Shown here: one piece after another, positions 45,452-55,134 of the stretch
How the letters are laid out: every line of letters starts with the position of its first letter
How positions within the stretch are numbered: position 1 is the stretch's first letter
Source of the DNA: Phialocephala subalpina
Lineage: Eukaryota > Ascomycota > Leotiomycetes > Helotiales > Mollisiaceae
NCBI GenBank assembly: GCA_900073065.1
Contig: FJOG01000014.1
Span: 1,104,803 to 1,168,802 of the forward strand
Reading direction: 5' to 3'
Length of the DNA: 64,000 bases
Made by a program: the position numbers and the translations under genes
Notes under the pieces: generated by a model
Database searches by the model: none
The model's input: the letters and a program-made list of their open reading frames with translations, nothing else
Told to the model about the DNA's origin: nothing

Positions 45452-46310
45452 CTAGCTCATTTGTTTTGACTGGTCTGGCCCAGCCTCGTACGTTAGTCTA
45501 GGTGGCGACCAACATTTATCGAGGAATGCTTCAACGTCGATAGGATCGATAAAAGAGATTGGGGTTGTGTCACCCTCCAAACGGTGATGGACAAGAACGA
45601 AAGTAAACGTTTCGAGATGAGTGAAGTGAGATAGTGCTTCTGACGGCCAGAACTCGTGAAGCTTGTAGGTCGTAGCTCCTCTATTTGGGGTCATCATTGC
45701 CACATGCTTGACTCTTGGACCGAAAATTCACCATATCCAAAGGTCGAAATTCCCCACCCTGGAGCTCCGCTAGTTCTTTGCCGTCGGCATAGCAGGAAAA
45801 CTCATCCCAATCTATGTACAGTGTATCGGTCTTGAAATTGAACCAAGAGTCAGCAATCGACTCGTTAGTCCTGAATATATGAGCGTAATGTGCAGAAACC
45901 ACCTCGAAAGATTCGTGACAGATGAATGTGGTATGTGGAGCCGAGCAGTTTGAAGTGTATCCAACGAGGATTGCTCCTGTGTTTGTAGGCATGTCCGAAT
46001 TTTCACTGACTAAGGAACGGCACCTGTTCATGTATTCGTCTCTCGATAATGAAATGTGAAGATTCGGGTCATAATTGCTTGGCCATTCTTCTTGGTATTC
46101 GTTCTCCTATTCTCCAATAGTCTTTTTCGGCTCAAATAGTATGACTCTGATGATACTCGGTCCTGGCAATGCAGCTTCCCATACCAACAGTCGTATATCC
46201 TTGGGAAGGTCGGGGAAACGGGTGAAGCTTGGTTCGGAGGGAGGCTGGGAGGCAGGTTCGTTGACAGATTCGAGGATATCAGAGACAGGCTCGGATACAA
46301 GTTCGGTCAT
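45452..46310 (-). pseudogene. 2EXR-domain protein, broken by a stop and a frameshift
   Basis: The minus frame from ATG 46310 gives a disordered start, then the 2EXR signature FTRFPDLPKDIRLLVWEAAL and PSIIRVILFE. A TAG interrupts at 46107-46109, and the same frame then continues for about 130 residues (YMNRCRSLVSENSDMPT, TLYIDWDEFSCYADGKELAE). Around 45715-45730 the frame shifts; the next frame carries VKHVAMMTPNRGATTYKLHE and LSHFTHLETFTFVLVHHRL, which is the expected order for this family. 2EXR proteins are hugely expanded in leotiomycetes and of unknown function. A 39-nt in-frame intron removing the TAG is formally possible but unusually short, and it would not repair the frameshift. Confidence 0.75.
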
Positions 46311-46760
46311 GATCTCGAGTGAAGTGACACGAAGGAGGTGTAGCGAGCGGGGTAGTCATTCTTTGCTTTGTTTGCGGGCGGTTGTCGCTCGTTGGGAGTA
46401 TCAATGGAGATGCAGATTGGATGCAGTAACTGCCGGCCGCTGTGTGACTGAAGTGGTGAGGTTTTGTGCTGCGAGTGGTTTGTGATGAGGTGCTCGAAAG
46501 AATGTTGATCTCTGGAAATCTGGAAAAGCGTTTGGAGAAGGAGCGTCGCACATTATCACGTGGAGTAACCGCACTTTCCACCTCTCGAAGTTGCTGGGCC
46601 TCGGAGACAGAGAGCTCTTAGGTAAGAATGTGCCGTGAGAATCGAATCTTGCCTATCACCTTCAGGTCGTATTTTCAAAGTGGAGCTCGATAAACAATGA
46701 AATTGAGCAAGTCATAATGCGCCTCCGCTTCGGTATATATACTTAAATATTCACGGTTTC
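46311..46760. other. Gene-free stretch left of the repeat elements
   Basis: Promoter side of the 2EXR relic. No gene is seen. Confidence 0.4.
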
Positions 46761-46880
46761 CTCACCAATACTCTACAATCTCGCTATCAAATTTCTTATG
46801 TTAACTTCTAATTAGCTCGTAACTAACAAGCAATAGTACTTTCCCAAATCTTGGGGTTGTGATGAACAAAATAATATGGT

Positions 46881-46913
46881 GTGAGATACGAATATTTGGA
46901 TTCTGACACTCAC
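46881..46913 (+). repeat. 33-bp repeat, copy 1
   Basis: Begins GTGAGATACG and ends TTCTGACACTCAC. The ends GTGAG and CTCAC are inverted. Two further copies follow at 46961 and 47528. Confidence 0.85.
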
Positions 46914-46960
46914 TTTTCGCCTGAGGGTCGGGTGGACATTATGCGAAAACATTATTCGGC

Positions 46961-46993
46961 GTGAGATAGGTTTCTTCGGATTCTGACGCTCAC
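46961..46993 (+). repeat. 33-bp repeat, copy 2
   Basis: Begins GTGAGATAGG and ends TTCTGACGCTCAC. It lies exactly 80 bp after copy 1 and has the same length. Confidence 0.85.
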
Positions 46994-47280
46994 ATAAGTT
47001 AGCCTATCTTAGTGGCTTTCTTTGTAAGTAAAACCTTTCCTTCTTTCCAAGTTTTGATAGCGAAATTGTATGAGCCCGAAATATTTCTTGAACCTCGACT
47101 TTGTAGTCACCTTGACGAAACTCTTTGAGGCTTGGAGTCAATTTTTTTTGCTAGTCTCTGGAAACTACCGAGCGCATGACTTGTGAGCTGCACCAAATGA
47201 GAAAACCCCAAGCAAGGTCCCAAATCTCTATGCCTTCCCCTCCCTCCTTCCTCGCTTATAAATCTAACAAGCACTTTGAA

Positions 47281-47645
47281 TTCACCAAGTTCTACAATCT
47301 CGCTGCCAAATTCAATTTCATAGCCAATTTGACCTCGACTAACAATCAACAGTTCAAAAACCTCAACCACATAGCCGAGCCAGCATTTCGCAAGTTTGGC
47401 ACTAGCCAGCCGTTATAACGGTGGCTTTTTTTCACAACAAATCAGAAAAAGAGTTCTCCATGCTGAGGACTCGACCCGCGCGCCTGGAACTCCTCCAGAC
47501 GTGTTTCACTTATCTACTGACTACGGCGTGAGATAGGAGTCTTCGGACTTTGACGCTCACAAAATGTGACTTTTGTAATCATCGGCCGAGATTCAACAAG
47601 TGAAATTCCCTTCATTCTGAAATTTGACAGCGAGATTGTATGAGC
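47281..47645. mobile_element. MITE-like inverted-repeat element, copy 2
   Basis: The left end carries CTACAATCTCGCTGCCAAAT (from 47291). The right end carries AATTTGACAGCGAGATTGTA (47621-47640). The interior holds one copy of the 33-bp repeat plus a tRNA-like scrap. It is about 365 bp and the same orientation logic as copy 1. Confidence 0.5.
47528..47560 (+). repeat. 33-bp repeat, copy 3
   Basis: Begins GTGAGATAGG and ends TTTGACGCTCAC. It has the same 33-nt length as copies 1 and 2 and a shared CGGC context before it. Confidence 0.85.
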
Positions 47646-47824
47646 ACTATTTTGTTTTTGTTCTTTGGTGTCGTCTCTTTTCGCCTTTTTAAAGAATGTC
47701 GATACTACGAAGCATGCCAACAAGCTCATATTCTCAATACGGGGCAGTTGCAGAACCAAATTCGCAAGAAGCATAGCAAAGAAGCATTTCATCATTACCG
47801 TAATCTCATTTACCGTTCTTAGAT

Positions 47825-49977
47825 CTACAACTTTGCCCTCGCCTCCGTCGCCTTATGCAACTCCCCACCCTTCTCCACAAAATACTCCTTGATCTTCTCC
47901 CTTGCCACCTCCACCACACTAGCATCCTCCACCGTCGCCGGAACCTGAACCTCCTTATCAAACTCCTCATGCACAGCATTCTCCACCAACTCTCTCAACA
48001 CCCTCCTCAGTGTCTTCCCCGAGCGCGTTTTGGGGATCATGCCTTTGCCTTGGATCATGCCCCCGAGGGAAGCGATGGCACCGATTTGTGTTCGAACGAG
48101 TTTTTGGACCTCGGAGAAGAGGCGGTCGGAGGGGATGGCGGAGGTGGGGTGGGAGGCCGTGGAGAGGGTTACGAAGGCGAATGGGAGGTGGCCTTTTAAG
48201 GCGTCGGGGATGCCGACTACGCAGCATTCGGCGATGGTGGGGTGGGAGGAGATGGCTTGTTCGATTGAACCTATTTGAGGTGTGTTAGTGTTGAGCTACT
48301 ATAAGGAGAGACACGATGGGACATACCTGTGCTGAATCGATGAGCAGCGACGTTGATGATGTCATCTGATCTGCTCATTACGTGGATATATCCGTCAAGA
48401 TCTATCATCCCGGCATCTCCTGTATCTATCCATTGGCCTTCAAATCGCCTCAAGTAGCCTTTGTAGAATCTCTCTTCGTCTTGCCAGAGAGTTCTAAAAC
48501 CGGTGGGAGCAAGCGGCATAGCGAGCACGATGTTACCCATCTTTCCTTTCTCAACCTCCTTTCCCGAGTCGTCGACTATTCGGACATCAAAGCCTGGCAT
48601 GGCTTTTCCTGCACTGCCGGGTTTGATACCTAATGGTTCGACTTCTCGATTCCGTGTCTTTCGGTCCTTGCCTGCATGTGGGACGAGAGCGATTCCCGAG
48701 ATGGGTGAACCTGATTCGGAGGACCACCAGTTATCTATAACGTTTGCTCCAGGTGAACCGTATTGTTTGAGCAGCTTCTGGTACATCGTGACGATACTTG
48801 GTTCTGATCTCTCGCCAGCGAGGAAAAGGGCCTGAAGGCTCTTGAGTCCACCTCTCTGACCAATTTCCCCAAAGAGCTTGTTTTCTGGGTCATCTCGTCG
48901 AATTGCTCTCAGTGCCGTGGGAGCTGTGAAAAGGGTGTTGACTTTGTATTCTTCGATAATCCTCCAGAAAGTACCGGCATTAGGTGTGCCAATTGGCTTG
49001 CCTTCGAAGAGTACAGTAGCTGCTCCTGTAAGGAGTGGTGCGTACAAGATGTAAGAATGTCCCACGACCCAACCAATATCTGAAGCGCAGAACATAACAT
49101 CTCCAGGACCATGAATGCCAAACAGATAGCTGATTGACAAGTGAAGTCCTACAGCATGGCCTCCTGCTTCTCGTAGAACTCCTTTGGGAAGACCTGTAGT
49201 TCCAGATGTGTAGATGATATAGACTCCATCGCTCGACTTGACAGGCACACAGTCTGCCTTGAGACCTCTGCTACTTGCACTCTTCACCAACCGTTGCCAG
49301 TTCCTCTGCCCGTTGTTCTTGTCCACAGTGTCCCATCGAAGTTGGTCTCGTTGCCAGATGATTGTCTTTGCAGGTTTATGAGAAGAGAGGTTGACTGCTT
49401 CTGTGATGAAGGGCTTGTATGCCATAGGAGGTTTGGCCCCATCAATCCCGCATGATGCTGTGAGGATAGCAACCGGTTTCGAAGCGTCGATTCGTTGAGC
49501 AAGTGATGCTGGCGCGAACCCTCCAAACACAACGGCGTGTATTGCTCCAAGTCGTGAGATAGCCAGAATGCCAATCAGAGCAGCTGGTATCATTGGCATG
49601 TATATCAAGACCACATCTCCCTTCTTGACGCCTTCTTCTCTCAGCACACCTGCGAATGTCTCTACTTCTTTAAGTAACTCCCTGTATGTAATCTTTCGTT
49701 TCGAGTTCGTGACTGGACTATCCCATATGATAGCTGTATGGTCTCCATTACCATTCTCTACCCAGCGATCCACAGAGTTGTAACATGTTGAGATCTCGCC
49801 GTCCGGAAACCATTCCCAATGATCGTGTTCAACGCCGGACTTCAATGACTTCGATATGCGGGTGAGGGTAGAGCTGGGCTTCTTGTGCCAGGAGAGATGG
49901 GAGGCTTGTTCTGCCCAAAAGGATTCGGGGTCGGTGAGAGAGTGGTGTTGGACTTCGTCTTGGGGATGGGAAGACAT
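47825..49977 (-). CDS. Short-chain acyl-CoA synthetase (propionate/acetate-CoA ligase, ACSS3/PrpE type), 698 aa
   Basis: Minus-strand exons are 49977-48327 and 48270-47825; the intron is 56 nt and phase 1. It activates short carboxylic acids to CoA esters via an acyl-adenylate. The N-terminus (DPESFWAEQASHLSWHKKPS) is the ACAS N-terminal domain. The P-loop-like YIIYTSGTTGLPKGVLREAG, then DIGWVVGHSYILYAPLL, NWWSSESGSPI and WIDTGDAG, are adenylation motifs. After the junction the C-terminal domain has AECCVVGIPDALKGHLPFAF and the catalytic Lys in PKTRSGKTLRRVL. The SYLFGIHGPGDVMF region and overall layout fit PrpE/ACSS3 better than classical acetyl-CoA synthetase. No peroxisomal PTS1 is present: the last residues are RAKL, which only partly resembles SKL. 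Confidence 0.92.
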
Positions 49978-51221
49978 CTTGGATTACTGTGAAGTGTTAG
50001 CAGATTTCCCATGTCTGAGTCTCGTCTTCACCTGCCTGGTAAAGTACACTTTTGATATCTCAATTGCAATCGCTTTGAAGAGCTCTGTAGCAGTTATCCA
50101 AGCTCTTTTGACTTCTCAATTGTGCTGAATTCAATGCCGAGGTATCGCGACGAATTTGTTGAGAAAGAGACAAAAGAAACCACAACAGCCCGACTTCGGT
50201 CCTAAAAGAGAGGAAGTGAATTATATCGAGAAATACTTATGACGATGACCGAGGATATGTCTTCGGACTGCAGGATGCTGGACTGCTTCAAGTGAGGTCC
50301 AATGGTCAAGCTCCAAAGCTTTCCCGCCCCTCCTCCCCCTAGCTTCTTGCTCCACTCGGCAAGATGCCATTTCTCCGCAAACCTTGGCGGCGCCAACGTG
50401 ACTTGACTTTTAATCAAACTTGGACTTGCCTAACCTTGCTCCTGAGAAGTGCGATATATGTTGTTTGGCATTGATAATCGTCGGGTACCGGCCAGAGAAG
50501 CCTCTGAGTACGTATACTCATGAGCAAGTCTGCTGTCTCATATCAACTATCAGACCAAAATGCCGTACCAAATTTAGCTGCGAGGTTTATTTCTTAGTCT
50601 CGACATGGTATCTTGGCTATGGCGCGTTGAAGACAGGTCATCTACAGGCTGTAGTATTTGGCTTTGCTTTCAAATGAATGCCTCCCGCACAATCCGCCAG
50701 GCTTCGGGACTTCTAAAATGAATTTGCGCTGCGTCCATAGATACGGATCTCACACCACCACTGCGAGTGCTGCTGGGTGTTGAAGGACAGTGTACCCAGC
50801 TTTCTGGGTTTCGATGGGTCAGTGTCCCGCCTGGCTTCCATCACATCCATCCAATTTTGATCGCTAATCGTTCTTTTGCATTTAAGATCACGTTCTGCGC
50901 ATCGCATCCTTGGCTTTGGGCTGAGCTTCGGCATTGTCAATTATGTGGGCGACACCCTATACTCAGCAACAGACCTCAACGTCGTCTCCACCGCGTTTGC
51001 CAGCCCAGTCTGCGATCATCAGAGTCTTGGGAGAAAAGCCGCCGTCCGACCACCATGTGGGCAGACATAAAGTACTGCATTCATGATCACGACCCCGATC
51101 ATGAGAAGTCCTCAAACTCCTACCTGTCCCCATACATTCAAGGATCGAAAACGATGGAAAAGTGGCTCGTCTTGGGGAAGTGACTGATGGTTCGATTCTC
51201 TGTGCTACCTTTCCAATGGAT
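49978..51221. other. 1.2 kb gene-free stretch
   Basis: The left part is the acyl-CoA ligase promoter. ORFs of 75-138 aa on both strands overlap each other and lack domains. Confidence 0.4.
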
Positions 51222-52335
51222 TCATGTAGTTGGATGGTACGCCTTATAAACCTGCAAAGCTCCTTCAATGCATTGTATCAAGCCAAATAGGATAGTGAGT
51301 GCCAGAACCAAAGCCGCGACCCAGAACGTATAACATTGGACCCTTTTCCTCTTATCATACCACCACTGGGAGAGGGTACTTGGCTCGGTTTCGTCGAAGA
51401 CTTGTTTCAGAATGATCAATCTATCATGCCAGAAGTCGAAGTTCTCGATGTGTCGATCTTCAGCTCTAAGACGGCCGCAATTGAGAGCTTTTGTATCGAT
51501 ATTCTGTCGCGAAGAGAGTTTTCTGAACCACTTTTTCGTCTTTTTGTCTGTCTGGGGAAACAAAAGGGCGAGGGTGCGCATCGTCTCTTCCACAAGCCCA
51601 ACGGGAAACAACGGACTACTTCAATCAGTGTCTACGCTTTCAGAGTGTGTGCGGAGTTCTGAGATCTTACCTTTTCAAGTGACATTCTAGAAAAGAGGCG
51701 TGATGAAAAATGGCCACCTTTTTGTCTTCGTCAAGCAATCGCAAGTGATCTGCTAGATTTCTGGTCCACTCAATGTCGATTCCCGCGATACGACCCAGAT
51801 TCCTCGCATTGAAGATCCTTTCTAGTTTCACGCTCTCTTGACCAAGATTGCGAGGAGTGCTGCTGAAGTATTCTCCCACAGATTCCTCTAGCGATTTCTC
51901 ATCCCAAACAAGCTGTCTTCGGCCAGTAAAGCCATATTGGAGAGATCCAAACTCTATCATCAGAAGCAGTCTCGCAACAAGATCCAGGGATCCATCCAGC
52001 ACTTCATCTTCGTTTGTTGGTTTCGGGATAGACAATTTGGAGCCTATTATTTTTTTGATGGCGTCACGTGTCAAGCCACTTTTGAGATGCTGAGCGACTT
52101 CTATGATATCTCTATGCGTTCTGATAGAAACATGCCTCCCACCATCGTGCAGGGCATCCGCGCATTGGTCGATGTAGTAGGAGAAAAATGGATCGTAGTT
52201 AAGATCACCATCATAATACCGTGACGTTTGCACATCACGATTCCATAGATAGTGTAATATCTCACACTTCGTATCCACGCTGATAGGAGATAGTTGTATC
52301 GAGCTGTCCAAAGTATGCAGTGATTCCATCTGCAT
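51222..52335 (-). CDS. Tail-anchored protein of unknown function, 352 aa, two exons
   Basis: Minus-strand exons are 52335-51671 and 51615-51222; the intron is 55 nt (GTAAGA...TAG) and phase 2. A mostly helical soluble part starts near SPISVDTKCEILHYLWNRDV, passes SLDLVARLLLMIEFGSL and GRRQLVWDEKSLEESVGEYF, and contains the junction DHLRLLDEDKKVAIFHHASF. Exon 2 carries LFPQTDKKTKKWFRK, then FWHDRLIILKQVFDETEPST, and a C-terminal transmembrane helix (CYTFWVAALVLALTILFGLI) with the tail QCIEGALQVYKAYHP. I recall this tail (WW-D-R-KGVQWYTFW then CIEGALQVYKAYHP) as the hallmark of a large uncharacterised leotiomycete/sordariomycete family. Its function is unknown; such genes often lie in variable regions. 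Confidence 0.8.
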
Positions 52336-52791
52336 TTTTCAGGATGTGTAGTATCACGTGACAGATGCAGCTCGTATGCTCAGAGTGCAAACTTCAAGAG
52401 GATGATAAGTGGTTACTCTTCTGGCAGAGGTCGTTGAGGGTAGAGGAATTTTGAGAAACAGGCTCTGAAGCTGTAATATGTCTTGCTCATTTATCTCATT
52501 GCAGCTGAACATTGAGGCTGAGTATGCATGAGGCCATCTACGGCCCCCTGTAAGTGGCTGAGGACTCCAGCCGCCGAGGGTTGCAGGGCGCTCCGCCCCA
52601 CCTCGATGCTTTCTTAACTTGAAGTTCGTTCACCCCGAGTCAACTTTCGATCTTGTGCTGTGAAGTTTTTATGCCTATGGATTCTGCCCTTCTTTCCCAT
52701 GTCGTACACCTCAGTCACCCAACCTTGGAATGATCGAGGAGCTCTCGCACCTGCTAGATGACAATCATCTCCCAGCCTCGTACACAGCGCT
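52336..52791. promoter_or_regulatory. Divergent promoter region
   Basis: About 0.46 kb between the tail-anchored protein gene (-) and the protease-like gene (+). No gene is seen. A shared promoter is possible. Confidence 0.4.
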
Positions 52792-55134
52792 ATGATCGGA
52801 AGTAGCTCAGCTCCCTGGACTAAAAGGCTGGGGAGAAACAAATGCCAGTGGCCAAATCCTCAGGCCTCAACCGGGAAGTTCTATCGCAGAATGGGTCGAG
52901 ATGCCTCATGTTGGGAAGCCATTGAAAGTGCTCGCGAGACCTTCATACGGATCGCAGAGGAAATCAAGATTTACCTCGAGAAATATAGCGATCCAGTTCC
53001 TCAACAGGTAACATGGACAATCTATATGATTGGGCGGACAAGGGAGACAGCGGAGCCCACGATTATATTTTGTTGTAGGGACTCTGACTGTCGTAAGCAA
53101 GTGAGGAAGACTGTAGAAGGGAGCAAGATTTTGGACAAATACCCTGGAGTGAGGGTTGGCGACGCATCACAACCTCCGGATTTTGATCAACTTGTTCAAT
53201 TGGCCCGCGAATCATTCCATAGTGGGCCAGACAACAACCTAAATGTTGGTTGCGAGCTTGATGGAAGTAATGTACTGGTCTATAAGGCACAATCGACAAA
53301 CATTGTACTCGACAAACGCATATACATCCATACTCCTGGACAAAAGAATGCAATGCGCAAAGCCACTGCTGGAGGGATACTGAGATCAGGAGATACATGC
53401 TTCTACCTTACAGCTGGTCACCCTTTCGAACCGGTCCTAGATACCTCCGAAAACGCCGATGAGGGGTTCGAGTTCGACATTGGCCAAGAGAGCGACTCCG
53501 AGGACGAAGTCTTCACAGAAGCCACGAGCAGAGGAAGCCTCACACCTGACTTCGATGAGTGCTCTAGCTCAGATGACAACACACTCTCTGTCAATACCCT
53601 CGATGATGGACTGCCCCGAATCAACGTTGATTCAACGCAGATAATTGGCAAGGGAAAGTTGGAAGATAGCATCTGGTCAACAAATATCTCGGGTACGGCA
53701 GATGGGAGGCCAACCGCAGAGTTTACAGTTGTTGGCCACAAGGTCGAATCCGATAACGACCCCTCTCCACTCTGTCTCGATTATGCCTTGGTCAAGATCA
53801 ATGACCGTTTCATCTCAAGCTCAAGCAAACCTTCGTACTTCTTAGATTTGTTCAACCGTGTGTCTCTGGATTCTAAAGCAATATACTTGTGGCCAGATGA
53901 GGTGTCTGCCGCCGCTACTCAAAATACAGCAGTCCTTGCTCTTACCTGCTCAGCTGGCCTTTTGAGAGGAACAATCTCTGGCACTCCTACATACAGCAAC
54001 AGACCAGGCTCAAGCAAGTTCCAGGAACTATGGACTGCACGGTTTGACGGGAAGCTGGCAGATGGAGATTGTGGATCATGGGTCATTGATGCGGTGACTG
54101 GCAATTTGTTCGGCCATATCGTTGCTGGCAGTCCAGACTCCGGGGTTGCTTATATAGTTCCTGCGTTTCGAGTATTCGAAGACGCAAGAACCCGGTTTGG
54201 GTTGGAGTTGGAGTTATCCATAAAACAAGCATTCTCAGAGCCTCCCAAAAAGCCTCAAGTCATAGCAGAATCATCGACGCCAGCTGGTATCATACTCCCA
54301 ATGACGGACGACAAGTCGATGATAGACGACGATTCGATGGATTACGAATTCATGACAGACACAGTTCAGATGCTGGACGTATCGAAGGTGAAAGAGGATA
54401 ATGTCGAAGAATTTGGAATGAAAGGAGTCAAACCAGAAAGAGTGAAGATGAAACAAGGTGGCAATGACTTATACTCCGTATTGCCACGTTCATTGGAGAT
54501 GAAAGCTACTACCGACAAGCCGAAAATCAAACAGCCTGAATCAAATATCAAGGTGCCGTCATCAACGAATGTCACACGCTCTCGTCCACAAGGACAGCAG
54601 TTATCCCTCCCAGGAACACACTATAGGTCTTCATCTCATGGTAGGAGATCTCATGCCGACCTTCTCGAAGAAGCAGAAAAACGAGAGAAAGCACTCACTG
54701 CCGAGGTACACTCACTTCAAACTCGACTGAGCGTCGCACAGAGAGATCAGTGGCATCTCCAGAACCTCCGCACCGAGCATCAGAAACTCGTTAACGAGCA
54801 CTACGAATGTAGACATCTACGAGCACAACTCGAGGGACAAGCGAAAGAGGTGCGGAGAGTAGAGACAATGCTCGCGGATGAGCGAGATAGATTGGAGGGC
54901 TTAACGCTCAAGACCGAAAAGCTGGAGGAGAAAGTCCGGCGACAAAAAGGCAGAGACAGTGAAGGTATCCGTGAAGCCTATGAGCAAAAGGCTCTAGAAG
55001 TAGAGGCATTACGGCAGAGACTAGTAGAAAGAGAAGAGACGATCAGATTGGCCGAAACTCGAATTGCGGAGAAGAATAGCATGATTACATACTTGAAGAA
55101 TTTCCTCAGTACACACGGATTTAGAGTGGAATAG
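52792..55134 (+). CDS. Chymotrypsin-like (Cys nucleophile) domain protein with C-terminal coiled coil, 780 aa
   Basis: A single exon. An N-terminal alpha/beta part (YMIGRTRETAEPTIIFCCRD, ILDKYPGVRVGDASQPP) is followed by a segment with a chymotrypsin-fold layout: TAGHPFEP with His210, LDYALVKIND with Asp330, and DGDCGSWVIDAVTGNLFGHI with Cys427 where serine proteases have the Ser of GDSGG. AYIVPAFRVFEDAR closes the domain. An acidic insert (GQESDSEDEVF) sits between His and Asp. After a disordered linker (about 480-600) comes a long coiled coil from about 620 to the end (LLEEAEKREKALTAEVHSLQ to LRQRLVEREETIRLAE). I recall the GDCGSWV-HIVAGSP block from a large fungal family of unknown role. 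Activity is not shown; it may be a degraded or regulatory fold. The start ATG 52792 is the first in frame. Confidence 0.8.
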   Translation: MIGSSSAPWTKRLGRNKCQWPNPQASTGKFYRRMGRDASCWEAIESARETFIRIAEEIKIYLEKYSDPVPQQVTWTIYMIGRTRETAEPTIIFCCRDSDCRKQVRKTVEGSKILDKYPGVRVGDASQPPDFDQLVQLARESFHSGPDNNLNVGCELDGSNVLVYKAQSTNIVLDKRIYIHTPGQKNAMRKATAGGILRSGDTCFYLTAGHPFEPVLDTSENADEGFEFDIGQESDSEDEVFTEATSRGSLTPDFDECSSSDDNTLSVNTLDDGLPRINVDSTQIIGKGKLEDSIWSTNISGTADGRPTAEFTVVGHKVESDNDPSPLCLDYALVKINDRFISSSSKPSYFLDLFNRVSLDSKAIYLWPDEVSAAATQNTAVLALTCSAGLLRGTISGTPTYSNRPGSSKFQELWTARFDGKLADGDCGSWVIDAVTGNLFGHIVAGSPDSGVAYIVPAFRVFEDARTRFGLELELSIKQAFSEPPKKPQVIAESSTPAGIILPMTDDKSMIDDDSMDYEFMTDTVQMLDVSKVKEDNVEEFGMKGVKPERVKMKQGGNDLYSVLPRSLEMKATTDKPKIKQPESNIKVPSSTNVTRSRPQGQQLSLPGTHYRSSSHGRRSHADLLEEAEKREKALTAEVHSLQTRLSVAQRDQWHLQNLRTEHQKLVNEHYECRHLRAQLEGQAKEVRRVETMLADERDRLEGLTLKTEKLEEKVRRQKGRDSEGIREAYEQKALEVEALRQRLVEREETIRLAETRIAEKNSMITYLKNFLSTHGFRVE

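Larger units (their letters stand above)
46761..47074. mobile_element. MITE-like inverted-repeat element, copy 1
   Basis: The left end carries CTACAATCTCGCTATCAAAT (about 46773-46792). The right end carries the reverse-complement type TTTTGATAGCGAAATTGTA (47052-47070). The interior is AT-rich, about 310 bp overall, has no coding potential and holds two copies of a 33-bp repeat. A second element with the same ends lies about 0.2 kb away. Terminal repeats are imperfect, and no target-site duplication is proven. Confidence 0.5.

Noticed and set aside
46107..46145. Intron hypothesis to remove the TAG in the 2EXR frame
   Set aside because: It would be 39 nt with no branch site and would still leave the downstream frameshift.
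47176..47418. 80-aa plus ORF across the left end of the second MITE-like element
   Set aside because: It spans the inverted-repeat core, which recurs in the other orientation elsewhere, so the frame is incidental.
47455..47520. tRNA-like sequence on the minus strand (GGGTCGAGTCC-type T arm)
   Set aside because: The T loop is one base short and I could not form a full cloverleaf or assign an anticodon; at best a tRNA-derived scrap inside the MITE-like element.
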